Both the position numbers and the translations under genes were made by a program. Source: Thiothrix subterranea (lineage in GTDB: Bacteria > Pseudomonadota > Gammaproteobacteria > Thiotrichales > Thiotrichaceae). From it: 64,000 nucleotides of DNA. The stretch spans positions 2,971,501 through 3,035,500 of the forward strand of contig NZ_CP053482.1 in NCBI RefSeq assembly GCF_016772315.1, given 5' to 3'. How positions within the stretch are numbered: position 1 is the first letter of the stretch; every line of letters begins with the position of its first letter. The notes beneath the pieces were generated by a model that was not told the DNA's origin, ran no database searches, and worked only from the letters and a program-made list of their open reading frames with translations. Below, piece by piece: positions 32,500 to 40,526 of the stretch.

Positions 32500-33498
32500 T
32501 TAGATATTTCCAATCTTATGCTGATTCTGCTCAATCCATTGTTTGAGCGTGTCAATACCCATCCATTCGGTATTACTATCACTTTCATAAACAAAATTTT
32601 CTGATACTTTCACCCCATCTTTAATCCGATTGGGGTCGTTGCTCCAGTTATGAATAGCAGGTAAAATTTTGAAGTGATCAGGGTACTGATAAGTATGATA
32701 AGCATCTTCCGCACTAATCATCTGCTCATGCAGTTTTTCGCCGGGGCGAATGCCCATAATGGTTTGCTCTGCATCAGGTGCAACAGCTAGTGCCACATCT
32801 GTTACCTTCATTGAAGGAATTTTCTTAACATAGATTTCACCACCTTCCATGTCTTCAAAAGCGTGCCATACCAACTCAACGCCTTGTTCCAATGTAATCA
32901 TAAAGCGAGTCATGCGTGTGTCGGTGATGGGTAGTTTACCTTGAGCTGCGATAGATAGAAAAAATGGGATAACTGAACCGCGTGAACCCATGACATTCCC
33001 ATAACGCACGACAGCAAAACGTGTTTGTTTGCCACCGCTGTAAGAGTTACCCGCTACAAACAACTTATCTGAGGCGAGCTTGGTTGCGCCATATAAATTA
33101 GCAGGGCTACTGGCTTTGTCAGTAGAAAGTGCAACAACTCGTTTCACGCCTTTATCAATGCAAGCATCAATTAGATTCATTGCACCGTTGATATTCGTTT
33201 TTACGCATTCAAAAGGATTATATTCCGCTGTTGGTACAATTTTGGTTGCTGCGGCATGAACAACATAATCAACACCATCCAAAGCACGGTACAAACGATC
33301 TTTGTCTCGCACATCTCCAATGAAAAAGCGTACTCGTGGATCATTTTGAAATAGCTTAGCCATTTCCCATTGTTTCATCTCATCGCGGGAGTAGATGATG
33401 ATTTTTTTGGGATTGTATTTAGCGAGGGTCATCGGGATGAAGGTGTGACCGAAAGAACCAGTACCACCAGTGATGAGAATCGTTTGATTAGTAAGCAT
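32500..33498 (-). CDS. pseB: UDP-GlcNAc 4,6-dehydratase (inverting)
   Basis: 332 residues. ILITGGTGSFGHTFIPMTL binds NADP, IIIYSRDEMKQWEMAK is specific for the PseB/FlaA1 group, and the active-site Lys is in ANLYGATKLASDKLF. It makes UDP-2-acetamido-2,6-dideoxy-beta-L-arabino-4-hexulose, the first step to pseudaminic acid. It is followed by pseC in the usual order. Confidence 0.95.
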   Translation of the reverse strand: MLTNQTILITGGTGSFGHTFIPMTLAKYNPKKIIIYSRDEMKQWEMAKLFQNDPRVRFFIGDVRDKDRLYRALDGVDYVVHAAATKIVPTAEYNPFECVKTNINGAMNLIDACIDKGVKRVVALSTDKASSPANLYGATKLASDKLFVAGNSYSGGKQTRFAVVRYGNVMGSRGSVIPFFLSIAAQGKLPITDTRMTRFMITLEQGVELVWHAFEDMEGGEIYVKKIPSMKVTDVALAVAPDAEQTIMGIRPGEKLHEQMISAEDAYHTYQYPDHFKILPAIHNWSNDPNRIKDGVKVSENFVYESDSNTEWMGIDTLKQWIEQNQHKIGNI

Positions 33499-33506
33499 CG
33501 AATTAC

Positions 33507-34580
33507 CTATTGTTGACTTCTATTGTGAGTGATAACTGGATTTTTTATGTTATCAATCAAAATGTTATCTGTTTGCATATACCATTCCACTGTCTTTTTC
33601 AATCCAGTCTGGAATGTTTCTTGTGGGATGTACCCTAATTCGTGGGAAAATTTACGATTATCAATCGCATAACGCCGATCATGCCCCGGTCTATCCGTCA
33701 CATACGTAATATGCTGCTGATGCGGCACATTCGGCGATTCAGGGAAACGTGCATCCAGCAGTTCACATAGGGCGTGAATCAGGTTGATATTCGCCTGTTC
33801 ATTATTCCCGCCGATATTATAGGTCTCGCCAATCTGCCCTTTGCGAATAATCAGATCAATCCCACGATTATGGTCATCCACATACAACCAGTCGCGCACC
33901 TGCAAGCCATCACCATAAATCGGCACCGCTTGCCCTTGCAGCAAACGTGAAATCGCCAGCGGTATCAACTTTTCGGGGTATTGATAAGGGCCGTAATTAT
34001 TAGAGCAGTTGCTAGTGGTCGTTTGTAACCCATAAGTATGCTGATACGCCCGCACAATATGATCCGAAGCCGCTTTACTCGCTGCATACGGTGAATTCGG
34101 TGCATACGGCGTGGTTTCCGTAAATGCCGGGTCAGTAGGGGAGAGCGTCCCATACACCTCATCCGTTGAGACATGATGAAAACGGTGTGCAAACCCCGGC
34201 TTTTCATCCAACCACACTGTTTTAGCCGCTTTCAGCAAACTGTGCGTACCATCAATATTGGTTTTCAGAAAAGCATCCGGCCCGTAAATCGAACGGTCAA
34301 CGTGTGATTCCGCCGCAAAATGCACGATGGTATCAATGGTTTCCTCACGCAACAGCGTTGTCACCAATCCCTGATCCAGAATATCACCCTGCACAAAGCG
34401 AAAATTGCTTTTCCCCTCATGCGCTTGCAGGTTCTCACGCCGCCCCGCATACGTCAGCACATCTAACACCACAATATGCGCATCAGGGTATTGTTCAAGC
34501 CAATAATGCACAAAGTTAGTGCCAATAAAGCCAGCCCCACCCGTGACGAGTAAGCGTTGCGGATTGTGTGTTGTTGTCAT
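33507..34580 (-). CDS. rfbB: dTDP-glucose 4,6-dehydratase
   Basis: 357 residues. The NAD-binding motif [29 protein letters not shown] with the catalytic Thr-Asp-Glu, and [13 protein letters not shown] with YxxxK identify RmlB/RfbB. It makes dTDP-4-keto-6-deoxyglucose. The usual partners rmlC and rmlD are not in this window, so the product may feed rhamnose genes elsewhere or another deoxysugar. It overlaps rfbA by four bases. Confidence 0.95.
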   Translation of the reverse strand: MTTTHNPQRLLVTGGAGFIGTNFVHYWLEQYPDAHIVVLDVLTYAGRRENLQAHEGKSNFRFVQGDILDQGLVTTLLREETIDTIVHFAAESHVDRSIYGPDAFLKTNIDGTHSLLKAAKTVWLDEKPGFAHRFHHVSTDEVYGTLSPTDPAFTETTPYAPNSPYAASKAASDHIVRAYQHTYGLQTTTSNCSNNYGPYQYPEKLIPLAISRLLQGQAVPIYGDGLQVRDWLYVDDHNRGIDLIIRKGQIGETYNIGGNNEQANINLIHALCELLDARFPESPNVPHQQHITYVTDRPGHDRRYAIDNRKFSHELGYIPQETFQTGLKKTVEWYMQTDNILIDNIKNPVITHNRSQQ

Positions 34581-35458
34581 ACGCGAAGCAATCCTGTCAG
34601 ATAATCGCCATAACCACTTTTCTTCAGCGGTTCAGCTAATTTAAGCAATTGTTCTTGGTCAATAAAGCCCATCCGCCACGCAATTTCTTCCGGGCAAGCA
34701 ATTTTCAACCCTTGCCGCTCTTCAATCACCCGAATGTAGTTGGATGCATCCAGCAATGACGCATGTGTACCCGTATCCAACCACGCTGTGCCACGTTTGA
34801 GCATTTCGACCTGCAATTGACCCGCTTCCAAATACATCTGATTCAGGGTGGTGATCTCTAACTCGCCACGCGGGGAAGGGCGCACTTCACGCGCCATATC
34901 CACCACTTGGTTGTCATAGAAATACAACCCAGTCACCGCATAGTTTGAACGTGGTTTAACCGGCTTTTCTTCAATACTGAGAGCTTTGCCGTGCGCATCG
35001 AAATCGACGACACCGTAGCGTTCCGGGTCTTTGACATAATAGGCAAACACGGTTGCGCCGTTTTGTTGTTGTGCCACGCTTTGCAGACGCTGTGACAGCC
35101 CTTCGCCGTAATAAATATTGTCACCCAAAATCAAAGTGACGGGTGAACTGCCTACAAAGTCAGCCCCGATCAAGAAAGCCTGAGCTAACCCTTCCGGCTT
35201 TGGCTGTACCGCATATTTAATATTCAAGCCCCACTGCGAACCATCGGCTAACAGTTGCTGGAATTGAGCAGAGTCTTCCGGCGTGGTGATGATCAAAATA
35301 TCCCGAATGCCGGATAACATGAGTACGGTTAACGGGTAGTAGATCATCGGTTTGTCATAAATAGGCATGAGCTGTTTACTGACGGCTTTGGTGAGTGGAT
35401 ACAAGCGCGTACCACTGCCACCAGCGAGGATAATGCCTTTACGCTTTAAATTGTTCAT
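34577..35458 (-). CDS. rfbA: Glucose-1-phosphate thymidylyltransferase
   Basis: 293 residues, the normal RmlA/RfbA length. [20 protein letters not shown] is the nucleotide-binding signature, followed by [26 protein letters not shown] and [19 protein letters not shown]. It makes dTDP-glucose for RfbB. The start lies 20 bases inside the end of fcl. Confidence 0.96.
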   Translation of the reverse strand: MNNLKRKGIILAGGSGTRLYPLTKAVSKQLMPIYDKPMIYYPLTVLMLSGIRDILIITTPEDSAQFQQLLADGSQWGLNIKYAVQPKPEGLAQAFLIGADFVGSSPVTLILGDNIYYGEGLSQRLQSVAQQQNGATVFAYYVKDPERYGVVDFDAHGKALSIEEKPVKPRSNYAVTGLYFYDNQVVDMAREVRPSPRGELEITTLNQMYLEAGQLQVEMLKRGTAWLDTGTHASLLDASNYIRVIEERQGLKIACPEEIAWRMGFIDQEQLLKLAEPLKKSGYGDYLTGLLRV

Positions 35459-36359
35459 AGGTAATTCTTAAACCTTTATGTAGCGGTGTGCTTGTTTCCC
35501 AATTCTGAGCATTTAAACGACTGACATCCAATACCTTCCGCATCGTCCCATCCGGCTTACCCGCATCAAATACAATCCGCCCCTCAAACCCCACCACATC
35601 CATAATCGTTTCCGCCAGTTTCCGAATCGTCACATCCTGCCCCGTGCCAATATTCAGCAACGACCCCGCATAACCCTGTTCCATCAAAAACACACAGGCA
35701 TCCGCCAGATCATCCACATACAAAAACTCACGCCGTGGCGTACCCGTCCCCCACACCACCAGTTCCTTATCCCCACGCAATTTCGCCTCATGCGCCTTAC
35801 GCAACAGGGCAGGCAGGACATGGCTAGTCTCCAGATCATAATTATCATTCGGCCCGTATAAATTGGTCGGCATCACACTTACATACTGCCGCCCATACTG
35901 CATGTTATACGCCTCACACAGCTTGATCCCCGCAATCTTCGCAATCGCATACGGCTCATTGGTACATTCCAACGCCCCCGTCAGCAAATACTCTTCCTTA
36001 ATCGGCTGCGGACAATCACGCGGATAAATGCAACTGCTGCCCAAAAACATCAGCCGTTGCACGCCTGCTCTGTGCGCCCCATGAATCAGATTCGCCTCAA
36101 TCATCAAATTCTGATAAATGAAATCCGCCCGATAAGTATTATTTGCGTGGATGCCACCCACCTTCGCCGCCGCAATAAAAATATAGTCCGGCTGCTCAAC
36201 CTGGAGGAACTGCTGCACCGCTGCCTGACTGAGTAAATCCAGTTCCTGCCGCGAACGGGTAATGATATTGGTATAGCCACCCACTTGCAGACGGCGCACC
36301 AAAGCACTACCGACCATGCCACGATGCCCGGTGACGAAAATTTTTGCGTTTTTATTCAT
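35439..36359 (-). CDS. fcl: GDP-L-fucose synthase
   Basis: 306 residues. [19 protein letters not shown] binds [21 protein letters not shown] contains the catalytic Ser/Cys region, and [19 protein letters not shown] holds YxxxK. It converts GDP-4-keto-6-deoxymannose to GDP-fucose by 3,5-epimerisation and reduction. The usual upstream enzyme, GDP-mannose 4,6-dehydratase (gmd), is not in the window. It is the first gene of the 17-kb operon and has a CRP-type box 183 bases upstream. Confidence 0.95.
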   Translation of the reverse strand: MNKNAKIFVTGHRGMVGSALVRRLQVGGYTNIITRSRQELDLLSQAAVQQFLQVEQPDYIFIAAAKVGGIHANNTYRADFIYQNLMIEANLIHGAHRAGVQRLMFLGSSCIYPRDCPQPIKEEYLLTGALECTNEPYAIAKIAGIKLCEAYNMQYGRQYVSVMPTNLYGPNDNYDLETSHVLPALLRKAHEAKLRGDKELVVWGTGTPRREFLYVDDLADACVFLMEQGYAGSLLNIGTGQDVTIRKLAETIMDVVGFEGRIVFDAGKPDGTMRKVLDVSRLNAQNWETSTPLHKGLRITYEQFKA

Positions 36360-36388
36360 GAGTTTTTAAGAACACAGTAGCCAGACAC

Positions 36389-36428
36389 GCTACCGCCCTA
36401 CCTCGTCATTATCAGTATCAAATCAAAA
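36389..36428. repeat. Interspersed 40-bp repeat, copy a
   Basis: GCTACCGCCCTACCTCGTCA then TTATCAGTATCAAATCAAAA. It is nearly identical to copy c at 38260-38299. The whole 36360-36690 gap holds only repeats and the CRP-type promoter. Confidence 0.75.
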
Positions 36429-36456
36429 ATATAAGATGTAAGCCCGCATCAAGAAC

Positions 36457-36495
36457 GTTACCGCCCTACCTTGTCATGGTCGGCATCAGTAAACG
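36457..36495. repeat. Interspersed repeat, copy b (diverged)
   Basis: GTTACCGCCCTACCTTGTCA followed by a diverged half (TGGTCGGCATCAGTAAACG). It lies 28 bases after copy a in the same orientation. Confidence 0.65.
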
Positions 36496-36514
36496 TTGTT
36501 GTTAGATGTACCAT

Positions 36515-36557
36515 AGCTTAATGCAATGTGGGGATTATGCCTGTGATGGCGGTCACA
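36515..36557 (-). promoter_or_regulatory. CRP-type box upstream of the fcl-rfb-pse operon
   Basis: TGTGATGGCGGTCACA (36542-36557) is a perfect TGTGA-N6-TCACA site. The hexamer at the class II position on the - strand is TAAGCT (36520-36515), which keeps the TAnnnT core. The leader to the fcl start is about 150 bases and contains repeat copies a and b. Confidence 0.55.
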
Positions 36558-36596
36558 TTCTAGTCAATTGTGGGGAGTAAAATTCACGTCGAACAG

Positions 36597-36680
36597 GGCT
36601 TCGACTTCGCTCAGCCCACGGATGCCTCGTGGTAGTTCGCGAGTCCACCACTTACCCGCGCCCTGAGCCTGTCGAAGGGC
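36597..36680. repeat. REP-like imperfect inverted repeat
   Basis: The left arm GGGCTTCGACTTCGCTCAG (36597-36615) and right arm CCCTGAGCCTGTCGAAGGGC (36661-36680) face each other, separated by about 45 bases. The same CTTCGACTTCGCTCAG core occurs at 61132-61145. Such elements are scattered in many proteobacterial genomes. It ends 10 bases from the stop of the Fic gene and may also act as its terminator. Confidence 0.7.
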
Positions 36681-36690
36681 AGGGCTGCGC

Positions 36691-38169
36691 TTAGTCATTT
36701 CCAAACTGGAAAGCTTGTCGAACCACTGTCTCCACTTCATCCAGCACACTATCGGGCAAATGTGCATACTGCTTGCGCCGATGTTTCGAGAGATGTCCGC
36801 CATTGCCCCAAGCCATCCGCACCAATGCTGCTATGTCTTTCTTCGGCAAATCAAAACGCTGCTCCAGTGCAGTGGTGGCTTGATCATAGCCATCCAACCA
36901 AGCCATTTCCTGAGGCATTTCGACTTCAATCGCTTGCTGCAACATCTGATGCAGAAAGGCTACTTCACGGTCGGCATTAAAAAAACGGTAGCTGCGGCTA
37001 TCGGCTGCTTTAAGGATGTAAGGCTCAATCTCTGCCCGTCGATAATCCCAAAGCCTTGTGATTGGCTGCGAAAACCCCGTCAGTACTTCATGGTAAGTTG
37101 GGATGTTTTGCATAATCACCGCCGAAACCGGCACAATCATATCGGCGGGTAGCTGCGGGTGTCGTGCCAATACCTGATGAAACATAAAACGGTGTAAGCG
37201 CCCATTGCCATCCATAAACGGATGCAGGTAAACAAACCCAAACGCCGCGCAAGCTGCCTGCACCAATACATCAACGCCGCGTTGGCTATCATTGGTAAAC
37301 GCTTCCCAACCTTGCATTAAGTGCTGTAACACAGCGGGTGGTGGGGGGAAATACGTAACCCTGCCCAAACTGTTTTCCAGCCAGTTTTGTCGCCAGCGGT
37401 AACTGGCTTCCTGACTGTATACATCCCGTACCACGGCATTTTGCAAAATGACCAGATCATCTTCTATCAGTTGCGGGTATTCACGCACCCGTTGCAATAA
37501 CTGCACAAACCGTTCTTCTTTCTGGGCGCTGGGTGTCTCTTTCTCAATGGCAAAACTGCTACGGGTTTCCGACAGATACAGATAATGGATAGCCCGTTGA
37601 TAAACCGCTGCCGAATGCCCTTGGTAAAACAGTTGATGTGCTTGCGCTAACAAACTTTCCAATGTTGCCTTACCAGCCAGCACATCCCGCCTAACAGTGG
37701 GGCAAAACTGAGCATTTCCTAGGGCATTATTGGTGATTCGATAGGTTTTGTGTCGCTCCCCATGTTGGGCAGTAAAATAAATGTCGTTGGGAAACAGGTC
37801 GATGTATTTACCCGTCGGTGTCGTGGGTGCATCCAGCGAATCCCCGCGTAACCATTCCCACAAAAAACACAAACGTCGGATGCTTTCCCCATTGGGTGTT
37901 TGGGCGAGGCGATTCAATAGCTCAGCGGGTTGGATATGCTCAAATGCTGCATCAATCACTTCCAGATTAATGCCTTCATGCTTGATGGCAAATTCTAAAT
38001 GCCCCAGCGGCGTATCCTGCAACGCGACACCGTGCGGAAACAGCACCTTCCCCTGGGCTTCAGTACGTTGGCTGACTGTTCCCGATACTTGTGCAACCGG
38101 TGAGACGGGTTTGACAGCTAACGTTAACTGCTCTACTAAGTATGTGTAACCGACTAAACTCATGCTCAA
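36691..38169 (-). CDS. Fic-domain protein (putative AMP transferase)
   Basis: 492 residues. The Fic core motif is complete as HPFMDGNGRLHR (316-327), so the catalytic His and anion-hole residues are present. Fic enzymes usually transfer AMP from ATP to a protein hydroxyl. An N-terminal SFAIEK (205-210) resembles the autoinhibitory helix motif [S/T]xxxE[G/N], with Lys in place of the last residue. This suggests self-inhibition. Targets are unknown. A helical C-terminus (about 400-492) with GGHLSKHRRKQY may be a DNA-binding-like tail. The gene stands alone between repeat-rich gaps. Confidence 0.9.
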   Translation of the reverse strand: MSMSLVGYTYLVEQLTLAVKPVSPVAQVSGTVSQRTEAQGKVLFPHGVALQDTPLGHLEFAIKHEGINLEVIDAAFEHIQPAELLNRLAQTPNGESIRRLCFLWEWLRGDSLDAPTTPTGKYIDLFPNDIYFTAQHGERHKTYRITNNALGNAQFCPTVRRDVLAGKATLESLLAQAHQLFYQGHSAAVYQRAIHYLYLSETRSSFAIEKETPSAQKEERFVQLLQRVREYPQLIEDDLVILQNAVVRDVYSQEASYRWRQNWLENSLGRVTYFPPPPAVLQHLMQGWEAFTNDSQRGVDVLVQAACAAFGFVYLHPFMDGNGRLHRFMFHQVLARHPQLPADMIVPVSAVIMQNIPTYHEVLTGFSQPITRLWDYRRAEIEPYILKAADSRSYRFFNADREVAFLHQMLQQAIEVEMPQEMAWLDGYDQATTALEQRFDLPKKDIAALVRMAWGNGGHLSKHRRKQYAHLPDSVLDEVETVVRQAFQFGND

Positions 38170-38259
38170 ATCCGAAAAATCTTCAGTGAATCTGGAATTC
38201 TATCAGAAACAACTATTTTTTACATTTTTATTTGAATTTATTTCAGAGGGACTGGCATA

Positions 38260-38299
38260 GCTACCGCCCTACCTTGTCATTATCAGTATCAAATCAAAA
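38260..38299. repeat. Interspersed 40-bp repeat, copy c
   Basis: GCTACCGCCCTACCTTGTCA then TTATCAGTATCAAATCAAAA, one base different from copy a. It supplies the last ten codons and stop of the split Uma2 gene, so the repeat has replaced the normal C-terminus. Confidence 0.75.
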
Positions 38300-38484
38300 G
38301 TGAGAATATTTGCGTTTCGCAGCCGTACCAGTGGCACATCCTGTGATACCACCACATATTCCAACAGCGAAGGGATACTGGTGTAGTTATCGAATTTTTC
38401 TTTCAGGTCAACCCGCTCGGTGCCATCAGATAGCACCTCCACAATCAAGATGGGGTTTGAAGCAGCTACCACAAAACCCACCCA

Positions 38485-38517
38485 AACTTCTCCAATCTTT
38501 GTCATGTTGGAGAAGTT
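38485..38517. repeat. Left-end hairpin of the TnpB element
   Basis: AACTTCTCCAA (38485-38495) and TTGGAGAAGTT (38507-38517) form a perfect 11-bp stem with an 11-base loop, 27 bases inside the left end. TnpA of this family recognises such structures. Confidence 0.75.
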
Positions 38518-38608
38518 GTAAGGCACAGACTACCGTTCATCTGTCGATAGCAACATCAAAAACACCCACCCCTAGACACAAAATCTGCTGTATTGCATCC
38601 TATTCCTC

Positions 38609-39841
38609 ATGATTATCAGCCACAAAATCCGCCTAGACCCCAACAATAAACAAGCCACGTACTTGGCGAAAGCCGCAGGTACAGCGCGGTTTGCTTACAA
38701 CTGGGCGTTGGCGGAATGGCAAAGCCAATACGCGGCATGGAAAGACGACAACACCCAGCCCAAACCCAACCAAATGAGTTTGCGTCGCCAATTGAACGCC
38801 ATTAAACGCGAACAATTCCCGTGGATGCTCGACGTCACCAAAAACGCCCCACAAATGGCAATTATCCAACTGGGGCAAGCGTTCAACAACTTTTTTGCCG
38901 GACGTGCCAAGCACCCGCAGTTCAAAAAGAAAGGCAAGAGCCGTGACAGTTTCACCCTCACCAACGATCAATTTTCGCTTGATGCTTCCCGCATCCGCAT
39001 TCCCAACCTTGGGTTAGCACGGATGCGGGAAACGTTACGCTTTTTCGGCAAAATTCTTTCTGCCACGATTTCCCGCACCGCTGACCAGTGGTTCGCCAGC
39101 ATCACCGTGGATACGGATCAAAACCACCTCCCGCCTGCCGAAAACCAAGGCACGGTGGGGGTGGATTTGGGCGTATCCGCACTGGCAACGCTGTCAACGG
39201 GGGAAAAAGTGGTTGGTGCGAAGCCGCATAAAGTCTTGCTTTCACGCCTACAACGGCTCTCGCGCAGCTTGTCACGCAAAGTCAAGGGCAGTGCCAACCG
39301 CCACAAGGCAAAACAAAAACTGGCAAAACTTCACGCACGTATTGCCAATATCCGCCAAGACAGTTTGCACCAACTCACTACGGATTTAACCCGCCGTTTT
39401 TACACCATCGGCATTGAAGATTTGAATGTGTCGGGCATGGTGAAAAATCGCCGTTTATCCCGTGCTATCAGTGATATGGGGTTTTTCGAGTTTCGCCGTC
39501 AACTGGAATACAAGGCGGGAATGCGTGGAGCGGTGGTCGTGGTGGCTGATCGGTTTTTTGCCTCCAGCAAGACTTGTTCTGCCTCCGGCTGTGGGTACAA
39601 AGTGGACAAATTACCACTATCGGTACGCGAATGGACTTGCCCCGTTTGTGGCGCAGTTCATGACCGTGACGTAAATGCTGCCAAGAATTTGCAAGAGTAT
39701 GCTTCGGCTACGCTCAGCAACCACGCCGTGAGTTCCACGGTGTCTGCCTGTGGAGGGGAAGGCTCTGGTCTTGGGCGTAAGCCGAAGACGAAACCAGCCC
39801 CAATGAAGCAGGAATTTAACCGCAAACTTGACCTTGGTTAA
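38609..39841 (+). CDS. tnpB: TnpB RNA-guided nuclease
   Basis: 410 residues, normal for TnpB. The N-terminal helix-turn-helix/wedge part starts ISHKIRLDPNNKQATYLAKA. The RuvC residues are complete: D186 in TVGVDLGVSALA, E270 in FYTIGIEDLNVSG and D354 in VHDRDVNAAKNL. The zinc finger is SKTCSASGCGY ... EWTCPVCG. The enzyme is therefore probably active. TnpB cuts DNA under guidance of an RNA transcribed from the right end of its element, and so helps the element stay in place. No Shine-Dalgarno is obvious; the start ATGATTATC is chosen by homology to the family N-terminus. Confidence 0.95.
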   Translation: MIISHKIRLDPNNKQATYLAKAAGTARFAYNWALAEWQSQYAAWKDDNTQPKPNQMSLRRQLNAIKREQFPWMLDVTKNAPQMAIIQLGQAFNNFFAGRAKHPQFKKKGKSRDSFTLTNDQFSLDASRIRIPNLGLARMRETLRFFGKILSATISRTADQWFASITVDTDQNHLPPAENQGTVGVDLGVSALATLSTGEKVVGAKPHKVLLSRLQRLSRSLSRKVKGSANRHKAKQKLAKLHARIANIRQDSLHQLTTDLTRRFYTIGIEDLNVSGMVKNRRLSRAISDMGFFEFRRQLEYKAGMRGAVVVVADRFFASSKTCSASGCGYKVDKLPLSVREWTCPVCGAVHDRDVNAAKNLQEYASATLSNHAVSSTVSACGGEGSGLGRKPKTKPAPMKQEFNRKLDLG

Positions 39842-39867
39842 GTTTGTATAAGTTTAAAGGAACGGTT
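39700..39867 (+). ncRNA. Putative omega-RNA of the TnpB element
   Basis: In this family the guide RNA overlaps the 3' end of tnpB and runs through the right end, with the guide taken from the flank. Here the flank begins AGTGCGTGTATAAAGG at 39868. The 5' limit given is a guess from typical lengths. Confidence 0.35.
39818..39867. repeat. Right-end hairpin of the TnpB element
   Basis: Outer stem AACCG (39818-39822) with CGGTT (39863-39867), inner stem CAAACTT (39823-39829) with AAGTTTG (39840-39846). It lies over the tnpB stop and closes exactly at the deduced element end. Confidence 0.65.
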
Positions 39868-40476
39868 AGTGCGTGTATAAAGGTCATCTGGGTTCTCACC
39901 ACAAGCAGCCATGATGTCGGGGTAATAACCGAAGCGCTGCCATTGGTTGCGGATGACCAGTTTCATGTCAGATTGCCAGACACGGCAACTGTCTTTTAGC
40001 TGGGTTTCGATAAACGCACAAAAGGAGGTGGCAATAGTGTTGTGTGTTTCACTCGCTCCCGCCATTGCGTACACCAGTCCATCCACATATTCGCTACGGC
40101 TGTCAGCGTCGCGTTCACCCGCCAGATAATCCTCAAACGGGGTGAGGTCATATTTCAGTGCGTGTGCCATCGGTGTTTCCTTCAACTGGATGATGGAATG
40201 AGGTTAGCAAGCCCACCACTAAACCGCAAATTCAGAGGGGGAACCTTTAAAAACCCAGTGTATAGCAACGGTTAGCTTTGACCTGTCGGTATTTTATTAA
40301 AAAAACACCAACCCATCTCAATTTTTAGCACACCAAGCCACAATTAGGTTGTTTTTCCGCATTTTTGCGGTTTTTTCGGGGATTTCCCCGTCAAATGGGC
40401 ACAACTCCGCCTTCTTTGAGCGAACAGAGCCGCCGCAGGTTATACACGGTTGCCTTGATACGCCAGCACCAGACAC

Positions 40477-40515
40477 GCTACAGCCCTACCTTATACAGCC
40501 GGTATCAGCAAGCCG
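40477..40515. repeat. Interspersed repeat, copy d (diverged)
   Basis: GCTACAGCCCTACCTTATAC then AGCCGGTATCAGCA. It shares the preceding CCAGACACGCTA with copy a. The IS4-like element inserted 11 bases downstream of it. Confidence 0.55.
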
Positions 40516-40517
40516 CA

Positions 40518-40526
40518 TTTGCGCAT
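40518..40526. repeat. Target-site duplication, left copy
   Basis: TTTGCGCAT, identical to 42128-42136 on the other side of the element. Confidence 0.85.

Larger units (their letters stand above)
38458..39867 (+). mobile_element. TnpB-only IS200/IS605-type element
   Basis: About 1.41 kb with one gene (tnpB) and no tnpA, so it depends on a transposase elsewhere. The ends were set by rejoining the interrupted Uma2 gene. GGTT occurs at both junctions (left flank TGGGGTT ends at 38457; right end CGGTT ends at 39867), so the true cut may differ by up to four bases. There are no terminal inverted repeats and no target duplication, as expected for this family. Subterminal hairpins are present at both ends. 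Confidence 0.85.
38269..40170 (-). pseudogene. Uma2-family nuclease gene split by the TnpB element
   Basis: The 5' part (40170 to 39868, 101 codons) contains the Uma2 features EYVDGLVYAMAGASETHN, CRVWQSDMKLVI and FGYYPDIMAACGENPDDLYT. The 3' part (38457 to 38269) continues PILIVEVLSDGTERVDLKEK and IPSLLEYVVVSQD. Removing 38458-39867 joins the parts in frame as DLYTRT-NPILIVEVLS, exactly the family consensus. The joined protein has about 163 residues, shorter than the usual 190. Its C-terminus is replaced by repeat copy c, so it was already damaged or altered. Uma2 proteins are PD-(D/E)XK-like; the role is unknown. Confidence 0.85.
40186..40526. other. Gene-free stretch between split Uma2 and the IS4-like element
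   Basis: No ORF with family features. It holds an AT-rich upstream region of the Uma2 gene, a short GGGGATTTCCCC hairpin (about 40378-40389) and a diverged copy of the interspersed repeat (40477-40515). It ends at the target duplication of the IS. Confidence 0.6.

Noticed and set aside
38609-39841. Cas12-like effector
   Set aside because: The 410-residue size, lack of array and IS200/IS605-type ends show an ordinary TnpB.
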